A stretch of 64,000 bases of DNA, from NCBI GenBank assembly GCA_022827245.1, contig JAJDTI010000174.1, positions 22,486 to 86,485 on the forward strand. Reading direction: 5' to 3'. This DNA comes from Pseudomonadales bacterium. Its GTDB lineage: Bacteria > Pseudomonadota > Gammaproteobacteria > Pseudomonadales > Azotimanducaceae. This document shows positions 30,669-39,419 of the stretch, in pieces. The notes under the pieces were generated by a model. It had not been told where the DNA came from, did no database searches, and saw only the letters and a program-made list of their open reading frames with translations. The position numbers were made by a program, and so were the translations under genes. Positions within the stretch are counted from its first letter, which is position 1. Each line of letters opens with the position of its first letter.

Positions 30669-31249
30669 ATGACCGAGGTGGAGGAACTGCAGCGTGCAGC
30701 CCAAAAGGGGACGCCAACGCCCAGTTCCACTTGGCCGTCAGGTTCGACGAAGGCCAGGGAGTCCCGCAGGGCTACGCCGAGGCGCCCGCGTGGTTTCGCT
30801 GGGCGGCCGAACAGGGCACGGCTCGCGCCCAGTTCAACTTGGGTCTCATGTCCTCGGAGGGTGATGGGGTGCCGCAGGACGCTGGGCAAGCGGCCTCCTG
30901 GTACCGCCGGGCGACGGAACAGGGACACGTCCGCACCCAGTATGCCTTGGGCGTCATGCACGCCGAGGGTGTGGGTGTGCCGCAGGACGCAGCTCAGGCA
31001 TACGCTTGGCTGAATGTCGCGGCGGCCTGCGGCGACAGGGATGCGGAGGGCGCCCTGGAGACCCTCGGCCAGAAGATGACCGAGGCACGGGTCGCCGGTG
31101 CGCTGGGCGCTGAGCCGAGACCTCGAGGCGCGGATTCCATGGTTGTGAAGGCTGTGACGCGGGCACGCTGGTGCCGGCGCGCGGCGGTTCACCTAGCAGC
31201 GCTCGCACCCCCGCGGTCCCGGCACGGCCGCTACCCAGCTCGGGATTAG
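30669..31249 (+). pseudogene. Sel1-repeat protein gene with a single-base frameshift
   Basis: ATG at 30669 starts MTEVEELQRAAQKG, then the frame breaks at the run AAAAGGGG (30703-30710). One added G restores DANAQFHLAVRFDEGQGVPQ and three Sel1 units (AEAPAWFRWAAEQGTARAQF, AASWYRRATEQGHVRTQY, AQAYAWLNVAAACGDRDAEG). Sel1 repeats are TPR-like binding solenoids. The tail after about 31100 looks non-conserved. Either an assembly indel in a homopolymer or a young pseudogene; no signal peptide is visible. Confidence 0.65.
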
Positions 31250-31267
31250 AACGTGCGGCGTCCTTAC

Positions 31268-31881
31268 TCAGCCTGCGGCACTCGCCGCGTGAAACCCCGG
31301 CCGTTCACGCAGGCGCGCGAAGTATGCGTCGCTGTTGGGATAGCCCTCGGGCACCATGCTGCGGTGGCTCGCGAGCGCCAGGGTGTAGCCGGTCATGATG
31401 TCGGCTATCCCGAAGGTGTTCGCGACGAGGTAATCGGTGTCGACGAGAGCGCCTTCGAGCGCGTCGAGACACAGGCGCATCTTCGCCCGGCAGTCCTCGA
31501 TCACGAACGGCACGGTCCCGCCCTCCGGCGCGATACGGTGGTGATTGGCAAGCTCGCCAACCGGGCGCGCGAAGGTGGACTCCCCGAACCAGCACCACTG
31601 TCGGCAGCGCGCGCTGTCCGCCGTACCCGGCTCGGGCACGAGGTCCCCACCACCGCACCGCTCGACGAGGTAGTCCACCATGGCTCGGGACTCGAACATC
31701 GTGACGTCCCCGTCGGTCATCACCGGAACCTTGCCGGTCGGGCTGAGTGCACGCCATTCCGGTCTCGAGCGGAACTCGGGCGAGAAGTCGATGGGCTCGA
31801 TCTTGTAAGGCAGCCCGCGCTCCTCGCAGAACCAGATGGGACGGACCCCACGGTGCCCTTGACGTGATAGATCTTCAGCAT
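31268..31881 (-). pseudogene. Glutathione S-transferase gene with a single-base frameshift
   Basis: The ATG at 31881 begins MLKIYHVKGTVG; at GGGG (31846-31849 on the plus strand as cccc) one G is missing. Restoring it gives VRPIWFCEERGLPYKIEPID and SPTGKVPVMTDGDVTMFESR, the thioredoxin-fold N domain with the conserved cis-Pro and ES-R motif, then the helical C domain to 31268. It would conjugate or isomerise electrophiles with glutathione. Only the C-terminal 151 residues are in one ATG-led frame. Assembly error is plausible. Confidence 0.7.
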
Positions 31882-32112
31882 GAGGTCCTCTTGTCGGGCC
31901 GCAGGAGATGGGTGCGGGAGGCTAGCAGAGAGGACGACTCAACCCGAGTTGCCATGCGAAGGCCGGAGGATCTGTAGGCAGCGATGCGTCGAGGGGTTTC
32001 TGGCCAGCGCCCGGGTGCGCGAATCTCGCGCGCGCCGGCGGGGCAATGGGTCGCTGCGGTGGAGCATGGCCATGCTACAGTCCTTTTCGACGATTGCGAG
32101 GGAACGCGAGTC

Positions 32113-32316
32113 ATGGTGAGCACCACCGGTCCCACCCCACAAAGCGCGCCGACCCTGGGCAACGTGAACGAACGGCTCATCTGGGTCGAGTCTCAGCTGC
32201 AGCAAGTCGCAACCAAGGCTTGGGTTCTTGGCGGCGTCATCGGGGGGATGGTCGCGGCGGGTAGTTTTGCGACGGGAATCGCATTCGTCGTCGTACGACT
32301 AATGGCGCCAGTGTGA
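32113..32316 (+). CDS. Small single-TM protein (67 aa)
   Basis: ATG at 32113 opens MVSTTGPTPQSAPTLGNVNE, a short amphipathic helix (ERLIWVESQLQQVATK) and one TM helix (WVLGGVIGGMVAAGSFATGI...). The helix-then-TM pattern is reminiscent of XhlA-type small phage membrane proteins, but no family assignment is safe. It stands alone; the 230 bases before it (31882-32112) hold nothing else recognisable. Confidence 0.5.
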   Translation: MVSTTGPTPQSAPTLGNVNERLIWVESQLQQVATKAWVLGGVIGGMVAAGSFATGIAFVVVRLMAPV

Positions 32317-32492
32317 CGAAGACCGGTCGTTGCGCCCGCGCCCCCTAACCGGAAGCGCGGCCGAGTAGCGATCCTAGCCGCGGACATCGAGATGGCCAAG
32401 GACCGTAAGGGGCGACGCTTGTCTTGCCCGTGCCGGAGTCGTTCGAGCGCAAGGGGCCGGACAAGGCCGGTCCGAGTCATGGCTGAATTTGA

Positions 32493-32524
32493 GACGGGAC
32501 GGGACAAGCCCGTCCCCTACAAGG
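32493..32524 (+). repeat. REP-like element (family 2)
   Basis: GACGGGACGGGACAAGCCC then GTCCCCTAC: a GGGAC/GTCCC palindrome ending CTAC (GTAG on the other strand). It is intergenic, 17 bases before the SdiA-regulated-like gene. Other copies: 37302, 43910, 53959. Confidence 0.65.
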
Positions 32525-32540
32525 CTGCCAGGGAGCCCAC

Positions 32541-33473
32541 GTGACCTCACAACGACAGAGCAAGAACCGTCGCACCGTGGTCGCCGTAGCGATCGCATTC
32601 GCGTTGGTCATCGGCATCCTGCTGATGCTGACCAACACCTCTCTCGGCGCATACATCCTCCTCGACTACCTCGCCGATGACGACAGCGGCCTCGTCGCGG
32701 ATCCCAGGGCTGGACCGCTCGAGCTCTCGGAGTTCGTCACCGCCGTGGAGGCGGCCCCCGCGATGCCGCCTGAGATCGACCAGCCCTCCGGCATCGCTTA
32801 CCTCGAAGCCGACGGCGCCTTCGCCATCGTCACCGACCAGGCCGAGCTCTTCGTCGTGAGCGACGACTTCACGACGGTCCGCTCCAACACGGCGGTGCTG
32901 GGCGGGCTGCTGGTGACGCGCCAGGGGCGCATGGAGGCCGTCGTGGGCATCGACGGGCAGCGGGTCGCGGTGACCGGCGAGATCGGGGATCGCATCGACA
33001 TCTGGCGCAAGGGCGCCGAGCCGGGGTTCTCGCTGGAGACGTCGATCGACCTGTCCAGCTTGGCCGGCGGGGGCGATGTCGAGGTCGAGGGCATCGCCCA
33101 CAACGCGCAGACCGGGGAGTTCTACCTCAGTTCCGACGAGACGCTGGCGATCGCCGTCATCGACGCGACCGGGCGGCTGCTCCGGGAACTGACGTTCGAG
33201 GACGACCTGCGGGGACAGCTCAAGCCCGGCCGTTCACTGTCCGAATACCAGCTGTCGGGTTTGGACTACGCGGACGGACTGCTGTACGCGGTCAGCGAGC
33301 CTTACAACACGCTGTTCGTCATCGACCCCGAGCAAGGCCTGGTGCGCACGCTGGGCATCGAGAACGGCGGACCGATCTCGGCCATCGCCGTGCGGGACGG
33401 CACCGCGTATCTGCCGCTCGATCACAACTGGGTCGATCCCCGGCCGCCGCTGCTGGCGGTGACGTTGGATTGA
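32541..33473 (+). CDS. SdiA-regulated (YjiK-like) beta-propeller protein
   Basis: 310 residues from the GTG at 32541. An N-terminal TM anchor (VVAVAIAFALVIGILLMLTN) is followed by a propeller-like domain with SGIAYLEADGAFAIVTD, VEGIAHNAQTGEFYLSSDE, LSGLDYADGLLYAVSEPYN and GPISAIAVRDGTAYLPLDHN, the repeats seen in the SdiA-regulated/YjiK family. It is probably periplasmic, anchored to the inner membrane; biochemical role unknown. Confidence 0.8.
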   Translation: MTSQRQSKNRRTVVAVAIAFALVIGILLMLTNTSLGAYILLDYLADDDSGLVADPRAGPLELSEFVTAVEAAPAMPPEIDQPSGIAYLEADGAFAIVTDQAELFVVSDDFTTVRSNTAVLGGLLVTRQGRMEAVVGIDGQRVAVTGEIGDRIDIWRKGAEPGFSLETSIDLSSLAGGGDVEVEGIAHNAQTGEFYLSSDETLAIAVIDATGRLLRELTFEDDLRGQLKPGRSLSEYQLSGLDYADGLLYAVSEPYNTLFVIDPEQGLVRTLGIENGGPISAIAVRDGTAYLPLDHNWVDPRPPLLAVTLD

Positions 33474-33476
33474 TCG

Positions 33477-33508
33477 AGGGCACGACGAACCTTCGGTTCG
33501 CGCCCTCG
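33477..33508. terminator. Hairpin between convergent genes
   Basis: GAGGGC-acga-CGAACC-ttc-GGTTCG-C-GCCCTC folds into a long interrupted stem. A second hairpin, GGACGGCGC-gta-GCGCCGTTCC (33509-33530), follows directly. Both lie between the stop codons of convergent genes, so a bidirectional terminator is likely although no U-tract is evident. Confidence 0.5.
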
Positions 33509-33534
33509 GACGGCGCGTAGCGCCGTTCCGGGAC

Positions 33535-35766
33535 TCAGGCGACGCGCTTGGCTGCGCGGGCTTTCTCCTTGGCCGCCTCCAATCGCTCGATCGCTAACGA
33601 GGGCCGCTCGGCCTTGCTGATCCGGCCGGCGAACCCCTTGAAGTGGGGGACGCCTTGCTCCGTATCCAGGAATTCGTCGTCATCCGAGCAGAGCACGGCG
33701 TCACTGGAAATGAAGGCGCCGGAGAGGCTGTCCTGGCCACGGAGTTCCGGGTACCACCAGCCGTGGGGCACGCGCAGGTGCCCTTCCTTCATGCTCGCCT
33801 GCACGGACAGCTCGGCGGTGACCTGGCCGGTTGCGGTTTCGAGCCGGACCCAGTCCCCATCCTTCAAGTCCTCGCGCCTTGCGTCCTCGGGATGCAGGAA
33901 GATCCTGGGGATCGGGGAGCGCTGGCGCAGCACCTCGATGTTGCGCTGGCCGGTCTGGAAGAACGCATCCTCGCGAACGCCGGTGAACACGCGATACGGA
34001 TATTCCTCGCTGGGCGCGGGCGCCGCGCGGTAGTAGGGCAGCGGATCGAAGCCCAGGTCGTCCAGCACGCTGGAAAAGAGCTCCACCTTGCCGCTGGGCG
34101 TCGCGAATCCGGTGCGTCGGTACTTGTGGAATTCCGGTGGCGGCGCTTCCATGTAGCCCGACTGCTCGAATTCGGCGAAGGTGCGGCCCGAGCGCGACAG
34201 CCGGTAGTCGAGCATGTCCTGCGGGCTCGCCCAGGGAAACTCGTTGCCGAAGCCGAAGCGCACCGCCAGGTCGCGCCAGAACTGGAAGGTGCTCGAAGCC
34301 TCCTCCGGCGCATCGACCACCTTCTGGGACAAGGTCAACCGCGTGCTCCAGCTCCAGCCATCGGCGATGTGGTTGCGCTCGGTGAACACGTCTCCCGGCA
34401 GCACGTAGTCGGCCAGCATGGCGGTCGGCGTCATGAACAGCTCGTGGGCGACGATCAACTCCTGGTTCATCAGCCCCTGGTGGATCTGGTGCTGGTTGGC
34501 ATAGCTCAGGAGGGTGTTGTTGCCCAGCGTAATGAACGCCTTGACCGGGTAGGGCTCCCCCGTCGCCATGGCCCGGAACACATGGGTGGGGTTGGCCATC
34601 TGGCAGCCCATGACGATGTCCGCGTAGGGGAAGCCCCAGACCTTTTCCGTGGGCCCTTTCAGCATTTCGGCGACGCGGTAGGTGAACACCGGATGGTCGT
34701 CGTAGCCGAGCTGCTTGGCCTTCTGCTCGTCGGCCAGGGCCTCGTGCAGGCCGATTTCGGACTCCGGGATGTAGTCCGGGTTGAATCCGCCCAGGGTTTC
34801 GCCGCCCACGGCATCCAGGTTGCCGGTGACCGCGCGCAGGATCGAGTGCAGGCGGATAGCCGAGGTGGATGAAACCTGCTGGTCGGTGATCGGCGTCCAG
34901 GGAATCACCGCGCCCGCGGACGTGGCATAGAGGCGGGCGGCCTCGGCAATCAGCTCGCGGTCGACGCCCGTGATGGCTTCGACGCGCTCCAGCGGATACT
35001 CGTCTACCCGTTCGCGCAGTTGGTCGAAGCCAACGCAGTGGTCCTGGACGAACTCCTTGTCGTACAACCCTTCATCGAAGATGACCTTCAACCAGCCGAG
35101 GCACATGGCGGCGTCCGTGCCCGCCCGAAGGCGCAGGTGCAGGTCGGCGGTCTCCGCCTGGTCCGACACGCGCGGGTCCAGCACGATCAGCTTGGCGCCC
35201 TGTGCCCGCGCGGCGTTGATGGCGTTGTAGATCGGCGTCCAGGAGTGCTTGCGGGGGTTGTGGCCGAACAGCACGATGCACTTGGTGTTCTCGTAGTCCG
35301 GCTGGGGAAACCAGCCGTAGGTGAGCCGGTTGACGGCCGCCGTGTTGCCCGCGCACAGCGCCACGCCGCTGATCCAGTTGGGCGAGCCCAGCAGGTTCAT
35401 GAAGCGCCGGTCCGTGGCGTGGGTGGATTGGGTGTTCCAGCCCGACGTGGACACCGCCAGCGCCTCGGGGCCGTACCGGTCCACCACCTGCTTGAGCCGC
35501 GCCGCGATTTCATCCATCGCCTGCTCGTAGGGAATCTCCTCCCACCGGTCCTCCCCGCGATCGCCAACGCGCTTGAGAGGGACTCGAATGCGGTCCTTGT
35601 GGTTGTGGATGTGCGGCGCGGCGACCCCCTTGAAGCAGATGTTCCGGGCCAGCATGGGGTTGTCGTGGGCCAGCACCCGGCTCACCTTGCCGTCCTCGGC
35701 TTCGGTGCGTAGCTGACAGCCGATGTCGCAGATGGTGCAGACGGAGTACTTGGTTTCCTTGGACAT
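33535..35766 (-). CDS. Molybdopterin-dependent oxidoreductase (DMSO-reductase superfamily)
   Basis: 743 residues. The N-terminal [4Fe-4S] motif is VCTICDIGCQLRT ... NICFKG. The Mo/W-bis-MGD domains follow, with the metal-ligand Cys expected in GVALCAGNTAAVN, FGHNPRKHSW, and a C-terminal dinucleotide-binding domain (SGKVELFS, RIFLHPEDARREDLKDGDWV). No signal peptide, so it is cytoplasmic. The overall pattern recalls the acetylene-hydratase/thiosulfate-reductase-like branch; the substrate cannot be told. No electron-transfer subunit is adjacent. It is Cys-type, with no in-frame UGA. Confidence 0.85.
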   Translation of the reverse strand: MSKETKYSVCTICDIGCQLRTEAEDGKVSRVLAHDNPMLARNICFKGVAAPHIHNHKDRIRVPLKRVGDRGEDRWEEIPYEQAMDEIAARLKQVVDRYGPEALAVSTSGWNTQSTHATDRRFMNLLGSPNWISGVALCAGNTAAVNRLTYGWFPQPDYENTKCIVLFGHNPRKHSWTPIYNAINAARAQGAKLIVLDPRVSDQAETADLHLRLRAGTDAAMCLGWLKVIFDEGLYDKEFVQDHCVGFDQLRERVDEYPLERVEAITGVDRELIAEAARLYATSAGAVIPWTPITDQQVSSTSAIRLHSILRAVTGNLDAVGGETLGGFNPDYIPESEIGLHEALADEQKAKQLGYDDHPVFTYRVAEMLKGPTEKVWGFPYADIVMGCQMANPTHVFRAMATGEPYPVKAFITLGNNTLLSYANQHQIHQGLMNQELIVAHELFMTPTAMLADYVLPGDVFTERNHIADGWSWSTRLTLSQKVVDAPEEASSTFQFWRDLAVRFGFGNEFPWASPQDMLDYRLSRSGRTFAEFEQSGYMEAPPPEFHKYRRTGFATPSGKVELFSSVLDDLGFDPLPYYRAAPAPSEEYPYRVFTGVREDAFFQTGQRNIEVLRQRSPIPRIFLHPEDARREDLKDGDWVRLETATGQVTAELSVQASMKEGHLRVPHGWWYPELRGQDSLSGAFISSDAVLCSDDDEFLDTEQGVPHFKGFAGRISKAERPSLAIERLEAAKEKARAAKRVA

Positions 35767-35883
35767 GGGTAGCGCCTGGATTGCGTGCGTTTCGACGTCG
35801 GATGGTATCGCAGTGCCGGGCTTGGCGAGCGGTTGGGAGCCGCCGGTTGGAAAAACCCGCGGCCTCGCCCGTGGCGACGCGCG

Positions 35884-36762
35884 TCAGCGGCCGCGGATCT
35901 TGCAGGCCAGGGCCTCTTCGTGGTGCCGGATCGTTGCGTAGATCTCCTCGGTATCGAAGCCGAGGCCGATAAACCGATCCAGCAACTCGCCTGACGTCTT
36001 GGCCATCGGTGTCTCGACTCCCAGCTCTTCCGCCAGGTCCAGCGCAAGCTGCAGGTCCTTCCTGACGAGCTGCAGGTCGAACGTCGGCGTGAGCCGGTCC
36101 TTGAGGATTGCTGCGGTGCCGCTGCGCCAGACCGCCGTGTTGCCGCTCGAGTTGCTGACGACATCGCGCAGCAGGTTGGGATCGATACCCGCCTTCGTGC
36201 CGAGCGCCAGGCCTTCGACCAGGGACCACATGCTGGTGAACGCCATCATGTTGTTGACGAGCTTGGCGGTCTGTCCGGAGCCCGCCTCGCCCATGTGATA
36301 GACGTTCGCGCCGATGTCGTCGAACAGGCTTCGCACGCGTTCGAACACAGCGGGTTCGCCCCCGACGATTACCGAGAGCGTACCGTCCCGGGCGCCGCGC
36401 AGACCGCCGCTGACCGGCGCGTCCAGGAAGGCGAGGTCCCGTTCCGCGGCTTGCCCGGCGAGCGTGCGCGACAGCGACGGCGGGCTGGTCGAGAGGTCGA
36501 TCAGCACGCTGCCCCGTGGCATCGCGGACAGCGCTTCCGCCGCGACCGTCTCCACGGCTGCGGCGTTGGGCAGGGACATCATCACGACGTCGGCGCGGTT
36601 GGCAGCCGCGGTCACGGAGTCCGCTGCGACGGCGCCGGCGTCCGCAAGCGGTGCGATGCGGGTGGCGTCGATGTCGAAGACGGAGAGCGCGCGGCCGGCC
36701 GCGAGCAGGTTGGCGGCCATGCCTCCGCCCATGATTCCTGTGCCGATGAACCCGATTTGCAT
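35884..36762 (-). CDS. 3-Hydroxyisobutyrate-dehydrogenase-like NAD(P) oxidoreductase
   Basis: 292 residues from the ATG at 36762. The Rossmann motif is IGFIGTGIMGGGMAANLL; then the substrate loop DAPVSGGLRGARDGTLSVIV, GSGQTAKLVNNMM with the catalytic Lys of the beta-hydroxyacid dehydrogenase family, and a C-terminal helical dimerisation domain. Members oxidise 3-hydroxyisobutyrate, tartronate semialdehyde and similar acids; the exact substrate is unknown. Upstream of the molybdoenzyme on the same strand after a 117-base gap. Confidence 0.88.
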   Translation of the reverse strand: MQIGFIGTGIMGGGMAANLLAAGRALSVFDIDATRIAPLADAGAVAADSVTAAANRADVVMMSLPNAAAVETVAAEALSAMPRGSVLIDLSTSPPSLSRTLAGQAAERDLAFLDAPVSGGLRGARDGTLSVIVGGEPAVFERVRSLFDDIGANVYHMGEAGSGQTAKLVNNMMAFTSMWSLVEGLALGTKAGIDPNLLRDVVSNSSGNTAVWRSGTAAILKDRLTPTFDLQLVRKDLQLALDLAEELGVETPMAKTSGELLDRFIGLGFDTEEIYATIRHHEEALACKIRGR

Positions 36763-36877
36763 TGCCACGCCTCCGTCACAGGCCACGTTTGGTCAGGCTT
36801 CCGGTCAGTATGAGGCCTCAAGCGTCGGCCGTCCCTGGCTGCTGGCCGTCGGCGACAAGTCGGATCGGAGCAAGCGC

Positions 36878-36907
36878 TTGGCGTTACGTACCCCATTGGG
36901 TTATGTT
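36878..36907 (+). promoter_or_regulatory. Possible promoter of the HTH gene
   Basis: TTGGCG (36878-36883), 18-base spacer, TATGTT (36902-36907), about 65 bases before the start. Match is moderate. Confidence 0.3.
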
Positions 36908-36971
36908 AGGCGCCCTTGATGCAGACACTGAACCCCTCGCCGGTGACGAGCTTCCCGGCACAGGAGACATG

Positions 36972-37253
36972 ATGAGTACTTTCGGAAAGGAACTGGTCGA
37001 GTCGCTCGGGGAAGCGTTGGCCCATGCAAAGGGCGAAGGCCCCGCGATCGTACATACCCCCGTGACACCGCGGGAGGTCCGCCTGCAAGCCAAACTGACG
37101 CAGGCGCAGATGGCGCCCCTGATGGGGATGAGCCTGTCGGGCTATCGCAAGTGGGAGCAAGGCGCCCGCAACGTCAGCGGCCCGGCGGAGACGCTGCTCC
37201 GGGTGATCCAGAAAGAGCCCGAGGCGGTCCGTCGGGCGCTGTTGTCGGGATAG
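36972..37253 (+). CDS. XRE-family helix-turn-helix protein (NadS/antitoxin-like)
   Basis: 93 residues; two consecutive ATGs (36969, 36972) follow AGGAG. The N-terminal region (STFGKELVESLGEALAHAKG) and the HTH (TPREVRLQAKLTQAQMAPLM ... YRKWEQGARNVSGPAETLL) match NadS-type antitoxins that normally follow a RelE/HigB-like toxin. No toxin gene is found beside it, so it is an orphan or a stand-alone regulator. Confidence 0.75.
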   Translation: MSTFGKELVESLGEALAHAKGEGPAIVHTPVTPREVRLQAKLTQAQMAPLMGMSLSGYRKWEQGARNVSGPAETLLRVIQKEPEAVRRALLSG

Positions 37254-37301
37254 TCCGAGGGCCTGCGGGCTTCCTGACCGCGCCGGGACGTGTGTGCATC
37301 C

Positions 37302-37332
37302 GGGACGGGACGGGACGAGCCCGTCCCCTACA
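37302..37332 (+). repeat. REP-like element (family 2)
   Basis: GGGACGGGACGGGACGAGCC then CGTCCCCTACA. The CTAC end supplies the TAG stop of the leftward esterase gene (37328-37330). Confidence 0.6.
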
Positions 37333-38389
37333 GGCTCCCCGCAAACCCTACAATCGACCGAACCGTCTCCCGGTGCACCTCGGGGATGATGTCCGGCATC
37401 CCGATGTCGCCGCCGTGGGTCGTGCCGTGCACGGTGCGCGCGACCGCGGAGACGCCTGCCGCGAGCAGCTTGCGATAGTACGCCAGGCCTTCATCGCGCA
37501 GCGGATCGAGTTCGTTGACGGAAATGACGTGCGGCGGCAGCCCTTCGAGGTCCGACGCTTCTGCCGCGAGCGGCCATGCGAGCGGGTTGGCGTCGTTCGA
37601 GCGTTCGGGATCGTACGCGGTCATCAGGCGGTCCATCTGCTGACATCCCAGGATGTACGTGTCGTTCTCGACGAGAGACGGGAGTTCGCTCGGCGGGTTC
37701 GCATAGGCGCCCGAGATGTAGGGGCACAGGGCGTAGATCCCGTCGATTTCGTCCACCCAGCCTTCCTGCCTGGCCTTCAGTCCGGTCGCGAGGCACAGGT
37801 TCCCGCCGCCGCTTTCCCCGGAGACCGTGATGGTCGAGATGCCGAGCGCGTCCCGGTTCGCATGTGTCCATCGCGCGCCCGCCGCGCAGTCGTTCAGCCC
37901 CGCGGGGAAGGGATGCGGGCCCAGCTTGCCGCCGCCGTTCCTGAACTCCACGCCGACCACGACGAGGCCCTCGGCGGCGAGCGTGTTCCGCCAGCGCGTC
38001 GTGTCGGGGTCGGCTGCCGTCAGGATGACCATCCCGCCGCCGTGCAGGTTCACGAGACCGGGTAGCGGGCCATCCACCCCCTTCGGCCGGTGGATGTAGA
38101 GGGTGATGTCGTTGCCGTCCGGCCCCTGGATCGTCTCGGTCGACTGCTCGACGTGATCGAAGTTCGGCATCACTTCGAGTTGCAGTGGGTGGGTCTCGTC
38201 CACCGCGTCCTCGAGGCCCGCGCAGTAGGCGAGACAGTCCTCGTACGAGGCGTCGGCGGGAGGCACCGCAACTTCAGGCGCGTACTCCTGCATCGACACG
38301 GCCACGATACGCGGATCGCAGCGTCCGTCGGTTTCGACCGTGGCGTCCGGGTTGCCGAGTCGCCCCGGTAGGTGGAGGTCTGTGGACAT
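37328..38389 (-). CDS. Alpha/beta hydrolase (hormone-sensitive-lipase type, fold-3)
   Basis: 353 residues from the ATG at 38389 (MSTDLHLPGRLGNPDATVET). HSL-type oxyanion motif LVNLHGGGMVILTAADP, nucleophile elbow VSGESGGGNLCLA, catalytic Asp region VNELDPLRDEG and His near VHGTTHGGDI. It likely hydrolyses small esters in the cytoplasm. It is a clear paralogue of the Tat-exported enzyme at 51328-52542 (shared LPGRLGNP, GVEFRN, DPE...NP..WP). Confidence 0.87.
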   Translation of the reverse strand: MSTDLHLPGRLGNPDATVETDGRCDPRIVAVSMQEYAPEVAVPPADASYEDCLAYCAGLEDAVDETHPLQLEVMPNFDHVEQSTETIQGPDGNDITLYIHRPKGVDGPLPGLVNLHGGGMVILTAADPDTTRWRNTLAAEGLVVVGVEFRNGGGKLGPHPFPAGLNDCAAGARWTHANRDALGISTITVSGESGGGNLCLATGLKARQEGWVDEIDGIYALCPYISGAYANPPSELPSLVENDTYILGCQQMDRLMTAYDPERSNDANPLAWPLAAEASDLEGLPPHVISVNELDPLRDEGLAYYRKLLAAGVSAVARTVHGTTHGGDIGMPDIIPEVHRETVRSIVGFAGSL

Positions 38390-38427
38390 GGTTTGCTCCC
38401 AGGTGGTGGATGTGGCGCCGCAGGTCT

Positions 38428-39294
38428 CTACGGCGCTCCGGGGGTGAACTCCGGGTAGGGTTTCACCCAGTAGCCGGCGGAACCCTCGGCGCTCAGGCCT
38501 GCCCGCTGGTGTACTTGTGCTGCCACGCGGTCCTTTGCCGTGAACATCACCTCGAAGACGTCCACCGAGGGATAGAACACGAAAGCGTACACGTCGTAGT
38601 TTCGAATCCGGGGCCCGACGACGACGCGATCCACCGCGCCCAGCACCGAGATCTGGCCTCCCAGCTTGCCGAGGACCCGAGTCGCTACCTCGGCGTATCG
38701 ATCGTACAACTCTTCGGCGGTCGCATCGCTGTCCGGACCGCCGGTGGGGTCTTGCGGATCGTCCTCGCGCGAAAGGAGATTGAGCATGACGATCCCGTCG
38801 CGGTAGGCGCCGTCGAACAGGTTCAGCCATTGCGCCATGTACCTGGTGTCGGCCACCGCTGCTTCGATCGGCACCTTGCCCCCGGGGTCGATCGACGCGT
38901 CGTCGCGAAAGCCGCGCAGGCGCCAGTTCGTGAAGTGCAGAAGCTCGGGCGGCTGGGGCGCCACCTCCATGAGGTGGTATCGGGCTATGCCTTGTTCAGC
39001 GGCAATCCTGCGCACGAATTCCTGGTAGTCGGCCGTGCGGTCGAAGTTGACGATCACGACTTCGTTCCACGCACCCAGGTCTTCGCCCGCCAGTTGAACG
39101 GGCTCGAAGCCGGCGAACTCGAGCTGCCCGCTCTGAAAGAGGGGACTTTCCGGCGCGGGCTGCCAGGATGCGTCCTCGTCATACTGGACGAACACGGCGG
39201 CCGACTGGGCCGGCAGCAGCGTGCTTCGGATCGCGTAGCCTGCGAGCAGCACGACCAGCAGGCCCAGGGCGAGGCGAAGCGTCCAGCGTTTCAC
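38428..39294 (-). CDS. Membrane-anchored protein with DUF1330-like domains
   Basis: 288 residues from the GTG at 39294: an N-terminal signal anchor (LRLALGLLVVLLAGYAI) and two segments that look like dimeric alpha/beta-barrel units of the DUF1330/EthD kind (NEVVIVNFDRTADYQEFVRR; YDVYAFVFYPSVDVFEVMFT). It is probably periplasmic. Function unknown. A much longer open frame continues upstream through the antisense of other sequence into the Fic remnant; I do not accept that as one protein. Confidence 0.65.
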   Translation of the reverse strand: MKRWTLRLALGLLVVLLAGYAIRSTLLPAQSAAVFVQYDEDASWQPAPESPLFQSGQLEFAGFEPVQLAGEDLGAWNEVVIVNFDRTADYQEFVRRIAAEQGIARYHLMEVAPQPPELLHFTNWRLRGFRDDASIDPGGKVPIEAAVADTRYMAQWLNLFDGAYRDGIVMLNLLSREDDPQDPTGGPDSDATAEELYDRYAEVATRVLGKLGGQISVLGAVDRVVVGPRIRNYDVYAFVFYPSVDVFEVMFTAKDRVAAQVHQRAGLSAEGSAGYWVKPYPEFTPGAP

Positions 39295-39419
39295 GGTGAC
39301 GGGATTGCGGTGGGATCGAGAATGGGCGATTCCATGGCTGGCGCCTCGTGATCGATGGTACGTGTCCGCCGTCGAGGCAGTCCAGTTCCTGCGGTTTTCG
39401 CGCGGGCTGGCCATGGAGC

